Made by a program: the position numbers and the translations under genes
Shown here: positions 48,710-57,467 of the stretch, one piece after another
Position numbering within the stretch: position 1 is the first letter of the stretch
Layout of the letters: every line of letters begins with the position of its first letter
Assembly (NCBI GenBank): GCA_017347465.1
Contig: AP021858.1
Coordinates: 372,001 to 436,000, forward strand
Reading direction: 5' to 3'
DNA from: Candidatus Nitrosymbiomonas proteolyticus
GTDB taxonomy: Bacteria > Armatimonadota > Fimbriimonadia > Fimbriimonadales > Fimbriimonadaceae
Length of the DNA: 64,000 nt
Notes under the pieces: model-generated
Seen by the model: only the letters and a program-made list of their open reading frames with translations
Told to the model about the DNA's origin: nothing
Databases searched by the model: none

Positions 48710-50869
48710 ATGAAGACTGCTCCTCGATCTAGGGCGCCTCGCGCCCGCGCTGCAAGCGCCGCAAACGAGACCCGTTCGCATCGTTCGGCGGATATGCTGG
48801 GCGTTGCCCTACTGGCGCTCGCGGCCATAACGGGAATCGCCCTGTATTCCTCGAATTCCGGACTCATCGGCGGGGCGCTCCAGTCGTTCTTCCGGCCGAT
48901 GTTCGGCGTAGGTTCGTGGGGGCTGGTTGCGGTGTTCGGCCTCTGGGGGCTGGGACTCCTGGCGGGGCGAAAACGCGCCGAGTCGCTTCAGCTTTCCTGG
49001 GGCCTTGTGCTGATGTATGCGGTGATTCTCGGCGCGCTGGCCCGACCCTATGGGACCAACGTCTTCGACCCGGATGCGATGGTGGCTTCAGGCGGCTATT
49101 TGGGCGCCTCGGTCTCGTGGGCGATGGAAAGGCTGCTCGGCGACGCCAAGCTCGTCGGGCTGGGGGCGCTCGGGACCGTCGGGCTGATCCTCTGCCTTCA
49201 GATGCCCCTTCGCGCCGTTTACGACGCCTTTGCGCAGCGTGCCGCTCGACTCAAAGTCGGCCGGTCCCAACCTAAACGCGTTAGCCCTCCACCTGCGAAG
49301 GCCGTCGTCATGGCCGAGGATGCAAGCGCTCCCGACCCGACCCCCAAGCAGCGAACCGCACCGATTCTCCGCGACGCGAATCAACCCGAACTCGCGCTCG
49401 AAACGGAGCCCACCAAAGAAGGCTACAAGCTCCCGCCGCTCGCCCTGCTCCAACCTCCTCAGCCGCGCCGCAAACGAACGCCCGAGGAGATGCAAGAGAA
49501 CATCGAGACTTTGGAGGGCACGCTCGAGCAGTTCGGAATCGAAGCCAACGTCGTCGAGGTCGCAACCGGCCCAACGGTCACTCGGTACGAAATCCAACTC
49601 GGACCCGGAATCCGCGTCAATCGCATCACTTCGCTCGCCGACAACATCGCGATGAACCTCGCCGCCTCCCACGTCCGCGTCGAGGCTCCCATCCCCGGAA
49701 AGGCCGCCATCGGCGTCGAGGTGCCCAACGCCAACCCCGCCACCGTGTCTCTCAAGGAGGTTGTCGAGACCAAGGAGTTCCGAGAACACCCGTCCCGACT
49801 CGCGGTCGCGCTCGGACAGGACGTCAGCGGGGGCAACCGATACACCGACCTAGCCAAGATGCCCCACCTACTGGTGGGAGGCGCGACGAACAGCGGCAAG
49901 AGCATCGGCCTCGCTTCGCTCATCATGTCGCTGATCCTACGAAACACCCCCAAGGACGTGCGCCTGGTGATGATCGACCCCAAGCGTGTCGAACTCGCCC
50001 TCTTCGACGGCATTCCCCACCTGATGTGCCCGGTGATCAAGGACGTCAAGGAAGCGCCGGGTGTGCTGCGAGCGGTGTGGCGCGAGATGGACCGCCGGTA
50101 CGACAAGTTCTCCGAGGCGGGAGTTCGCAACATCGACGGATGGAACGAAAAGGCCACGTTCCAAGACAAGATGCCCTACATCGTAGTGGTGATCGACGAA
50201 CTTGCCGACTTGATGATCCAGGCGGCGGCGGAAGTCGAGACTTCGATTTGCCGCTTGGCCCAGCTCGCGCGAGCCACGGGCATCCATCTCGTCGTCGCCA
50301 CCCAGCGACCCTCAGTCGACGTCATTACCGGCACCATCAAAGCGAATATCGCTTCCCGGGTCGCCTTTACCGTATCGTCGCAAGTCGATTCGAGGACCAT
50401 TCTCGACCAAGCGGGAGCGGAGCGGCTGATCGGCAGAGGCGACATGCTGTTCCTGCCGATCGATGCCTCGAAGCCACTTCGCATTCAAGGCTGCTATGTC
50501 AGCGAGAAGGAGATCGCGGAGGTATGCCGTTTCTGGCGAGAACAGGAGTCTCCGCGATTTCAGATCGACCCCAAAGCGGTCCAGCACGAAGAGTCCGGAA
50601 AGCCCCATGGGGAGCACGCGGGCGACTCCGACCCCCTCTGGGAGGAGTCCGTGCGGTGGGTCGTGGAGAGAGGCCAAGCCTCCACCTCGATGCTTCAGCG
50701 CAGGTTTTCAATCGGCTTCCAGAGGGCGTCTCGGCTGCTCGACATGATGGAAGAGCAGGGCATCGTTGGCGCAAGAGACGGCCCCCGCCCCCGCGAAGTG
50801 CTCGTCAGCCTCCACGAACTCGAAGCCAGACTCGGCCAATCCGGCGTCCCGTTCTTTGAAGCCGACTGA
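48710..50869 (+). CDS. ftsK: DNA translocase FtsK/SpoIIIE
   Basis: A 719-residue chromosome-segregation motor at the septum. Four hydrophobic helices occupy about residues 30-180, a linker follows, then the motor with Walker A VGGATNSGKS, the ELADLMIQAAAEVETSICRL segment and VATQRPSVDVITGTIKAN. The C-terminal winged-helix gamma domain (about 655-719) recognises KOPS-like sequences. ATG 48710 gives a basic N-terminus; the frame extends upstream without homology. Length is close to SpoIIIE-type proteins. Confidence 0.95.
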   Translation: MKTAPRSRAPRARAASAANETRSHRSADMLGVALLALAAITGIALYSSNSGLIGGALQSFFRPMFGVGSWGLVAVFGLWGLGLLAGRKRAESLQLSWGLVLMYAVILGALARPYGTNVFDPDAMVASGGYLGASVSWAMERLLGDAKLVGLGALGTVGLILCLQMPLRAVYDAFAQRAARLKVGRSQPKRVSPPPAKAVVMAEDASAPDPTPKQRTAPILRDANQPELALETEPTKEGYKLPPLALLQPPQPRRKRTPEEMQENIETLEGTLEQFGIEANVVEVATGPTVTRYEIQLGPGIRVNRITSLADNIAMNLAASHVRVEAPIPGKAAIGVEVPNANPATVSLKEVVETKEFREHPSRLAVALGQDVSGGNRYTDLAKMPHLLVGGATNSGKSIGLASLIMSLILRNTPKDVRLVMIDPKRVELALFDGIPHLMCPVIKDVKEAPGVLRAVWREMDRRYDKFSEAGVRNIDGWNEKATFQDKMPYIVVVIDELADLMIQAAAEVETSICRLAQLARATGIHLVVATQRPSVDVITGTIKANIASRVAFTVSSQVDSRTILDQAGAERLIGRGDMLFLPIDASKPLRIQGCYVSEKEIAEVCRFWREQESPRFQIDPKAVQHEESGKPHGEHAGDSDPLWEESVRWVVERGQASTSMLQRRFSIGFQRASRLLDMMEEQGIVGARDGPRPREVLVSLHELEARLGQSGVPFFEAD

Positions 50870-50877
50870 GCAGGTCG

Positions 50878-50904
50878 CTCCGCCACCTTCGGAAGGAGTT
50901 TTTT
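50878..50904 (+). terminator. Possible terminator after ftsK
   Basis: CCTT (50886-50889) pairs with AAGG (50893-50896), alternatively CTCC (50878-50881) with GGAG (50895-50898); both are followed by six T (50899-50904). The stem is short. Confidence 0.4.
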
Positions 50905-50915
50905 CTCGCGCGGTC

Positions 50916-50942
50916 TTGCATTTTTCCGAGGTCACAATGCAA
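50916..50942. promoter_or_regulatory. Inverted repeat upstream of the metal-uptake genes
   Basis: TTGCAT (50916-50921) and ATGCAA (50937-50942) form a perfect six-base inverted repeat with a 15-base spacer, ending 33 bases before the outer-membrane protein ATG. It could be an operator for a metal-responsive repressor, but matches no Fur or Zur consensus I know. Confidence 0.3.
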
Positions 50943-50975
50943 AACTGTTGCGATAAGGGACTCCTGGAGGAAAAG

Positions 50976-52007
50976 ATGAACTTGGCTTCGAGCATCGCGT
51001 CGACGGTTGCAACTACCGCGGCGCTTTTTTCACCCCCGCAACCGACTCAGGACAACAAGAACGCCTTCAACCCGCAAATCAGCGTCGTGGGCGATTTCGC
51101 GATCCAACTCGACCGAAACGACGGCGAGAAGCGGCGGGCCGACTACCGAGAAATCGAATTCGGATTCGCGGCGGACGCTGACCCCATGCTCCGAGTTGAA
51201 CTCTACTACTCCATCGTCAAGGAAGACGACGAAACCAAGATTGAACTCGAAGAGGGATTCGGCAGATACCAAGGCATCGGCCGGGGGATCAGCATGAAGT
51301 TCGGAAAGCTCGCGGGAGCAATCGGCCGAGTCCAACGCAACCACGTCGATGCCCTCAACTTCATGGACTACCCGCTCGTGATTCAGGACGTGTTGGGGGA
51401 GGAAGGTTTCCGCCATCCCGGTGCGAGCCTGAGCTACCTTTTCCCTGGCAATCGCTTCATGGAGGCGACCGTCGAGATGTTCGACGTTCAGGAGGACGGC
51501 CCGGTTTTCGGCGGAACGGCCGTGGACGATCCCGCATGGTTGGGTCACTTCCGCACCTTCCACGACTTCAGCGACAGCCTTTCGGCGCAGTTCGGCGCAA
51601 CTTATATGCGAGGTCCTGATCCGGGAGGGGGCAACGCAAAGGTCACGGGACTGGATTTTACGATGAAATACCAACCTGAGGGCGCCTCGGCGTCGTGGGT
51701 GCTCGAATCGGAGGCCCTTTGGGCCAAGCCTTCCGACTATTCCGACAAGACGTTCGGTTGGTTCGGAAGAGCAACCCTCAACCTCCCCAATCGATGGTCG
51801 TTCACAGGAGGCTACGATTACAGCGAACTGCCTGGAACGTCTGACGTTCGCAAAGGGTGGCTCTTCGGCGCGACGTTCCGCGCTACCGAGTTCCACCGTT
51901 GGCGAGTCGAGTACCAGAGCCTTACGAGCAACTTCGGCAACGACCGCAGGTACCTGACCCTGCAATTCCAGTGGGTCATCGGGGCGCACCCGGCCCATGT
52001 CTATTGA
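50976..52007 (+). CDS. Outer-membrane beta-barrel protein, probably linked to metal uptake
   Basis: A 343-residue protein starting at ATG 50976 behind GGAGG, with signal peptide MNLASSIASTVATTAALFSP. The rest alternates polar and hydrophobic residues with many aromatics and ends in a strand (YLTLQFQWVIGAHPAHVY), as in porin-like barrels. The earlier open frame upstream is not used. It lies nine bases before a zinc/manganese-type binding-protein gene, so it is probably the outer-membrane part of the same uptake route. No TonB box is seen. Confidence 0.65.
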   Translation: MNLASSIASTVATTAALFSPPQPTQDNKNAFNPQISVVGDFAIQLDRNDGEKRRADYREIEFGFAADADPMLRVELYYSIVKEDDETKIELEEGFGRYQGIGRGISMKFGKLAGAIGRVQRNHVDALNFMDYPLVIQDVLGEEGFRHPGASLSYLFPGNRFMEATVEMFDVQEDGPVFGGTAVDDPAWLGHFRTFHDFSDSLSAQFGATYMRGPDPGGGNAKVTGLDFTMKYQPEGASASWVLESEALWAKPSDYSDKTFGWFGRATLNLPNRWSFTGGYDYSELPGTSDVRKGWLFGATFRATEFHRWRVEYQSLTSNFGNDRRYLTLQFQWVIGAHPAHVY

Positions 52008-52016
52008 GAAAGCGAC

Positions 52017-53033
52017 ATGAAACTTCATCGAACTTTTGTCGGCTTGGGGATCGTTGCGGGACTCTCCGGAACGGCCCTCGCGAACCTGAATGTCCTGACG
52101 ACGACCCCTGACCTCGCCTCGATCGTGAAGGAGGTGGGAAAGGACAGAGTCTCGGTGAGCGCGATCGTAGTGGGGGCGCGAGACCCCCACCGCATCGAGG
52201 CCAAGCCCAGCTACATGAGCCGCGCCGCTCAAGCCCACCTATGGGTCTCCATCGGCCTCGACCTCGAAATCGCCTACGAAAGGCCCATCATCGACGGGAG
52301 CCGCAACCCAAGAATTCGCCCAGGCACAAAAGGCTACGTGAACGCGGCCAACTGGGTCAAGGTGCTGGAAATCCCCGCTTCCGTAAGCCGGGCGGAGGGC
52401 GACGTCCACCCCGGCGGCAACCCTCACGTATGGCTCGATCCCTTCAACGGACGCATCATCGCGCAGCGGCTTGCCGAGCGAATGGGGGAACTCGACCCCC
52501 CACAGGCAGCCACCTACCGCGCGAACGCAGTCGCCTTTGTGCGAAGGATCGATGACGCGATGTTCGGCAAGGCTCTCGTCGGCAAGCACGGCGGCGATGC
52601 GCTCTGGGCATGGGAAAACGGCGGCCGGCTGATCCAAGAACTCACGAGCCGTGGCGAACTCGCCTCGCTCTCAGGATGGGAAGGGGCCATGCGTCCGTTC
52701 CGAGGTGCGCCGGTGATCACGTATCACAAGAGCTGGCCTTACTTCGTCGCCCGATTCGGGTTGAAAGTGATCGACTATCTCGAACCCAAGCCCGGGCTTG
52801 ACCCGACTCCGGGCCATGTGGCGCACGTGATCGAAGAGGTGAAGGCTTCCGGGGTGAAGCTGATCTTGCAGGAGCCGATCTACAGCACGCGAAACGCAAA
52901 TTTCGTGGCCAGTCGAACCTCCGCGAAGGTTGTCGTCGTCCCTGGAAACGTGGGCCACACCTCAGACGCCAAGGATTACATCAGCCTGTTCGATTCGATC
53001 ATCAAGCGAATTACTGAGGCGCTTTCGAGGTAG
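52017..53033 (+). CDS. Metal ABC transporter substrate-binding protein (ZnuA/TroA family)
   Basis: A 338-residue cluster A-I binding protein with a signal peptide (MKLHRTFVGLGIVAGLSGTA). Likely metal ligands lie in DPHRIEAKPS (His), GGNPHVWLDP (His), ITYHKSWPY (His) and a late EPIYSTRNA (Glu). No His-rich loop typical of zinc-specific ZnuA is seen, so zinc versus manganese is open. The permease starts two bases after its stop. Confidence 0.88.
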   Translation: MKLHRTFVGLGIVAGLSGTALANLNVLTTTPDLASIVKEVGKDRVSVSAIVVGARDPHRIEAKPSYMSRAAQAHLWVSIGLDLEIAYERPIIDGSRNPRIRPGTKGYVNAANWVKVLEIPASVSRAEGDVHPGGNPHVWLDPFNGRIIAQRLAERMGELDPPQAATYRANAVAFVRRIDDAMFGKALVGKHGGDALWAWENGGRLIQELTSRGELASLSGWEGAMRPFRGAPVITYHKSWPYFVARFGLKVIDYLEPKPGLDPTPGHVAHVIEEVKASGVKLILQEPIYSTRNANFVASRTSAKVVVVPGNVGHTSDAKDYISLFDSIIKRITEALSR

Positions 53034-53035
53034 GG

Positions 53036-53938
53036 TTGGGCGAGTTTTGGACTTTCATGGGCCCGGCGGTGCTCGCTGCTGTGTTCATGAGCCCGATCCA
53101 TGCGCTTTTTGGCCTTCACATCGTTCGACGGGGACTGATCTTCATCGACCTTGCGGTCGCCCAAGTTGCCGCGTTTGGAATGTCCCTCGCGATCGGCCAA
53201 GGCTATGAGGCTCAATCCCCGACGGCGTACTGGTATTCGGTGGGTTTTGCCCTCGCGGGTGCTCTCCTCATTTCGATAACGAGGTTCCGCTTGGGGCGCG
53301 TCCCGCACGAGGCCATCATCGGCGTTGTTTATGTGCTTGCGACGGCGGCTTCGATCATCGTGCTCGAGTTCTCCCCTTCGGGCCACGGGCTCGAAGAGCT
53401 CAAGAACATGTTGGCCGGAAACATCCTGTTCGTGACTTCCGACCAACTGCGTTCGACCGCATGGAGCTACGGGATCATTCTGGCGATCTTACTGGTCCTC
53501 TGGCGTTCGATCTCTCGCTTAACTCTTGCGGGTGAAAAGGAAAAGGGCGCGAGGTCTGTGCTGCTCGACTTCGTGTTCTATTCCCTTCTGGGCTTCGTTG
53601 TGGCCTCTTCGGTGAAGATCGCCGGAGTGCTCGTGGTGTTTTCTTGGCTCGTCATGCCCGCCGTCGTGGCGTTCTTTTTCGTCGACAAGCTCTTGGCGGC
53701 GGCGGCGGTCGCGCTGCCCGTCGGCGTGATCGGAAGCATCCTGGGACTCCTGGTCTCGTATCATGCCCCCGCACTCAAGCTGCACCACGTCCATGAGGCG
53801 GAATCGACGATCGAATACGCGGGCGCGGCAGGTTGGCCGTCGGGGCCTGCCATCGTGGCCACCATCGGCTCCATCGTCGCCGTCGCTTACGTCGCAAGGC
53901 TGCTCATCCGCCAACGCTCAGGCGGCGCGAACGAGTAA
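53036..53938 (+). CDS. Metal ABC transporter permease (ZnuB/TroC family)
   Basis: A 300-residue inner-membrane permease with eight or so helices, starting at TTG 53036. Family motifs: HIVRRGLIFIDLAVAQVAAF, the loop RLGRVPHEAIIGVVY, and VVFSWLVMPAVVAFFF. It is followed ten bases later by the end of a convergent MFS gene. The ATPase that must energise it (ZnuC-like) is not in this operon or window. Confidence 0.88.
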   Translation: MGEFWTFMGPAVLAAVFMSPIHALFGLHIVRRGLIFIDLAVAQVAAFGMSLAIGQGYEAQSPTAYWYSVGFALAGALLISITRFRLGRVPHEAIIGVVYVLATAASIIVLEFSPSGHGLEELKNMLAGNILFVTSDQLRSTAWSYGIILAILLVLWRSISRLTLAGEKEKGARSVLLDFVFYSLLGFVVASSVKIAGVLVVFSWLVMPAVVAFFFVDKLLAAAAVALPVGVIGSILGLLVSYHAPALKLHHVHEAESTIEYAGAAGWPSGPAIVATIGSIVAVAYVARLLIRQRSGGANE

Positions 53939-53948
53939 CTCGGCCTGA

Positions 53949-55262
53949 TTATCCTTGCGCAGGCAGTGGGCTCTCGTCGAGAACCGGCAAGCTCTCCTCC
54001 AGGGCTCCATCCTCTGCGGTAGAGACTGCCGAACTCGGCATTTGCAGACTCCGGAACGCCCTGCTGAAAAGCCCCAAGAGCGCCGCGACGCCCATTCCGG
54101 CGCCCATCACAAGGAACGCCCACACCAATCCGATCGCGGCGATCATCCGGCCCGCCAAGCTCAAGCCCACTGGGTGAACGCCCATCGTGATCATGTTCAA
54201 CATCGAGTTCACGCGCCCCCGATACTCGTCGGGCACCGTTAGCTGAAGGTAGGTCATGACGGGGATCGATGCCCAAGGCACCGCCAATCCCGCCGCGAAG
54301 TTGAAGAGAATGAACAGCGCGATGTGTTGGCTGAAGGCAAGTCCGGCAACGGTCAGGCCCACGAAGAACGATCCCACGATGTAGGCGCGGCCGGGCCACT
54401 TCGAAGAGGACTTGCCGACCCATAAGCTACCAAGGATGTGCCCGAACATGAAAGCGAACTCAAAAAGGAGCAGGGTGTTCGGCTTGCCTCCAAACCAGCT
54501 CTCGTTGGCCGCAACGTAGATCGGAAAGAACGGAGAGATACAGAGCATCAGGAGCGCTTGCAGTCCCATCAATACCAGCAGTTCCGGACGCCCGATGGCG
54601 TACTTGCCACCGGCTACGATCTCCTTCAAGGGGTGTCGATCCGCAATCTCGCCTTCGGGCGCGATTGGGGGAAGCTTGGCGATAAAGTAAGCGGATCCCA
54701 AGAACGAGATCGCGTTGAGAGCAAACGTACCGACAAAGAACTCGCCCGGCGCGATCGCATAAAGCACGGCAGAGACCCCGGCGGCGAGAGCGACCCCTCC
54801 CATGAGCATAAAGCTCTGGGTCATCTGACTGAAGGCGTTGGCTTCCAGCAGCGACGACGCAGGGACGAGCCTTGGGATCGCGGCGTTCTTGGCCGGTATG
54901 AAAAACGAGCGCACCGTCGAAAGCGTAAACGCCACGGAGGCGATCAGCCAAAACGCAGGCTTCGGTTCAAAGGCGATGTAAAGCGCGAATCCCGCGAGCA
55001 GCAAACCGCACACAACGTCGGAAAGCAGCATAATCCGTCTTCGGTCGATCCGGTCAGCGAGTACGCCCGCATAGGGGCTGAACAGCAAGAACGGAAGAGT
55101 CTCGATCGCGCCCACGTAACCGACAGCGGCGATCGATCCCGTGACCTTCGCGACCATAAACATGAAGATCGCGTAGTAGACCGCGTCGCCAAACTGCGAA
55201 ATCGCCTGGCCGAGCCAGAGGTTGCGAAACTGAGGAATGCGTAGCGGATGTGAGGGAGACAT
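53949..55262 (-). CDS. MFS transporter
   Basis: A 437-residue major facilitator with 12 helices. The start FRNLWLGQAISQFGDAVYYA and the loop GVLADRIDRRRIMLLSDVVC are typical of the MFS_3/EntS-like group that exports siderophores or drugs. The second-half motif EYRGRVNSMLNMITMG is also present. TAGAAT on the minus strand at 55386-55391 is a possible -10. The gene lies downstream of uvrC on the same strand. Substrate is unknown. Confidence 0.88.
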   Translation of the reverse strand: MSPSHPLRIPQFRNLWLGQAISQFGDAVYYAIFMFMVAKVTGSIAAVGYVGAIETLPFLLFSPYAGVLADRIDRRRIMLLSDVVCGLLLAGFALYIAFEPKPAFWLIASVAFTLSTVRSFFIPAKNAAIPRLVPASSLLEANAFSQMTQSFMLMGGVALAAGVSAVLYAIAPGEFFVGTFALNAISFLGSAYFIAKLPPIAPEGEIADRHPLKEIVAGGKYAIGRPELLVLMGLQALLMLCISPFFPIYVAANESWFGGKPNTLLLFEFAFMFGHILGSLWVGKSSSKWPGRAYIVGSFFVGLTVAGLAFSQHIALFILFNFAAGLAVPWASIPVMTYLQLTVPDEYRGRVNSMLNMITMGVHPVGLSLAGRMIAAIGLVWAFLVMGAGMGVAALLGLFSRAFRSLQMPSSAVSTAEDGALEESLPVLDESPLPAQG

Positions 55263-55454
55263 AGTGCTTCCGGGTTCTGCTCATGGTCCGACGTCGCCGG
55301 ACAAATGACGAGTGCCTGAGGTTGGATCGAGCCGGGCGTAAGGCCTGCGACCCGTCCCGGAAGTTCAACGACGCATGACTAAGGGATTCTAACACAAGCC
55401 GATAGAGCCAGGGCCCGAAGGTCCCACTCCCCAGCAACATCCCCCTGCAAGGGC

Positions 55455-57338
55455 CTACGCTTCTTTCAGGTGGTCCTTGATCGCAAGCGCGATGCGATGC
55501 GTCATCGTCGGGACGGCGGCGATCTCTTCGGCGGACGCGCGCCGGATGGCCTCAAGCGACCCGAAGGTCCGCAGCAACAGCCGTTTGCGACGGGGTCCGA
55601 CCCCAGGAACCTCTTCGAGCGCCGACCGAGAGATGTTCTTGTCGCGCAGTTTGCGGTGAAAACTCTGCGCGAACCTATGCGCCTCGTCGCGAAGCCTTCG
55701 AACCAACACCAATCCCGGCGACTGAAGGGGAAGCTCGACGTCACGGTAGCGCGGGCCCGACTCCTTCGACGGCCTCTCTTCGAGGGGCACGACCAAGAGC
55801 TCGAGTTGCTTGGCAAGCCCCACCATCGGAACCGTCACCCCGACCTCGTCCCGGGCTTCCATCGCAGCCCCCAATTGCCCTCGTCCTCCGTCCACGACGA
55901 TCAAGTCGGGCAGCTTCCCGAACTTCGGGTCGCCTTCGGCGTACGCCCGAAACCTCCGCAAGAGGACCTCCTTCATCATCGCAAAGTCGTTCGGAGTTTC
56001 GGGGTTGTAGCGGATTCGAAACCGACGATACTCGCTCTTGGCGGGCTCACCTCCCTCCATGACCACCATCGATCCGACCGGCAACGCGCCCTGGACGTTC
56101 GAGATGTCGTAACCTTCGATTCGGAACGGGGGGCCCGGCAATTCCAAGGCGTCTTGAAGCTGGCTCTGGGCCTCTTCGAACCACGCCTCCTTCTGCGCCG
56201 CCGCCTGCGAAGCGGCCACGAGCGCCTGCTGGGCGTTCTGAGCGGCCAGGTCCACCAACCTCAGGCGATCTCCCCCTTGAGGGACTTCGATCGACACCGT
56301 GCCCCCCTTTCGGTTCCTCAGCCATTGCTGGACGATCTTCCGCTCCTCGATCTCGACGGGCAGCAGTACCTCGCGCGGGACCTCCGGCGCGGTCGCATAG
56401 TACTGCTTCACGAACTCCTGCACCACCTCGTTGGGCGGAACGTCTCCCGAACCGTCGAGCAAGAACTGCCTCTGGCCGATCAGCTTCCCTCCCCGAACAT
56501 AGAGCATTTGGATTGCCGATCCGCGATCGTCCTTGACGACGGCGATCACGTCGCGGTCGACCGGCTCGCTCGAAAGCACCGATTGACGCTGAAGAACGCT
56601 CTCGATCGCAGCCAGCTTGTCCCGAAGTGCGGCGGCTTTCTCAAACTTTAAAGCCTCCGCCGCGTCCTCCATTTGCGTGCGAAGCCTCTTGATGAGTGCG
56701 TCGCCCTTCCCGGAGAGGAACAACGCCACCTGCTGCACCACTTCGGCATACTCCTTTGAGTTTGAAAGGCCCGCGCACGGCGCAAGGCACTGCTTCATGT
56801 GATAGTAAAGGCACGGCCTCTGCTCTTCGCGACCGCTCCACGACTTGCCGCATGGAATCAGCGGGAACAGCTTATGCAGAGTCTGAAGCGTTTCGCGGAC
56901 CGTGTACGCGGACGTGTAAGGGCCGAAGTACTTGGCCCCGTCTTTCCTCAACTTCCGGGTGAAAAGGACCCTGGGGAACTTCTCGTGGGTGATCGTGATG
57001 AACGGATAGCTCTTGTCGTCGCGAAGGCGGACATTGTAGGGCGGGCGATGCCGCTTGATGAGGTTGCACTCCAGAACCAGAGCCTCCAACTCCGATTCGA
57101 CGACGATCCATTCCAGGTCCCGAACTCGCGAGACCATTCGGGCGATGCGATTGCTGTGCCGCGTCGAGGATTGAAAGTAGCTCCGAACTCGGTTCTTGAG
57201 CGCGAGCGCCTTGCCAACATAGAGCACCTCGCCTTCGGCGTCCTTGAAGAGATAACACCCAGGGCACGCCGGAAGCTGCTTCAACTTGGCTTCGATGGAT
57301 TCTCTCGCCGTCTTGCTCATGAGGTCGACCGAACTCAC
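55455..57338 (-). CDS. uvrC: Excinuclease ABC subunit C
   Basis: A 627-residue nuclease making both incisions in nucleotide excision repair. N-terminal GIY-YIG domain (CPGCYLFKDAEGEVLYVGKA), UVR motif (EDAAEALKFEKAAALRDKLA), the RNase H-like domain (IEGYDISNVQG, LIVVDGGRGQLGAA) and C-terminal helix-hairpin-helix repeats (LEEVPGVGPRRKRLL). GTG 57338 or ATG 57321 may be the start; the latter fits family length equally well. TAGAAT lies just upstream, and the gene is divergent from the uvrA-like gene. Confidence 0.96.
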   Translation of the reverse strand: MSSVDLMSKTARESIEAKLKQLPACPGCYLFKDAEGEVLYVGKALALKNRVRSYFQSSTRHSNRIARMVSRVRDLEWIVVESELEALVLECNLIKRHRPPYNVRLRDDKSYPFITITHEKFPRVLFTRKLRKDGAKYFGPYTSAYTVRETLQTLHKLFPLIPCGKSWSGREEQRPCLYYHMKQCLAPCAGLSNSKEYAEVVQQVALFLSGKGDALIKRLRTQMEDAAEALKFEKAAALRDKLAAIESVLQRQSVLSSEPVDRDVIAVVKDDRGSAIQMLYVRGGKLIGQRQFLLDGSGDVPPNEVVQEFVKQYYATAPEVPREVLLPVEIEERKIVQQWLRNRKGGTVSIEVPQGGDRLRLVDLAAQNAQQALVAASQAAAQKEAWFEEAQSQLQDALELPGPPFRIEGYDISNVQGALPVGSMVVMEGGEPAKSEYRRFRIRYNPETPNDFAMMKEVLLRRFRAYAEGDPKFGKLPDLIVVDGGRGQLGAAMEARDEVGVTVPMVGLAKQLELLVVPLEERPSKESGPRYRDVELPLQSPGLVLVRRLRDEAHRFAQSFHRKLRDKNISRSALEEVPGVGPRRKRLLLRTFGSLEAIRRASAEEIAAVPTMTHRIALAIKDHLKEA

Positions 57339-57452
57339 GCGGGTTCGGACACAATGAGATTCTACGCTCGTGCCCGCGCCCCGAGTTTACCGACGCAGAA
57401 GGATGAGCGGAGGACCCAAGATGAGCCGTCATGCGTCTACGCTTCCGTGCGG

Positions 57453-57458
57453 TAGAAT
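57453..57458 (+). promoter_or_regulatory. Possible -10 element (TAGAAT) for the uvrA-like gene
   Basis: TAGAAT ends nine bases before the ATG at 57468. No LexA-like operator is recognised in the 129 bases between the divergent uvrC and uvrA-like genes. Confidence 0.45.
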
Positions 57459-57467
57459 GGAGCTTCG

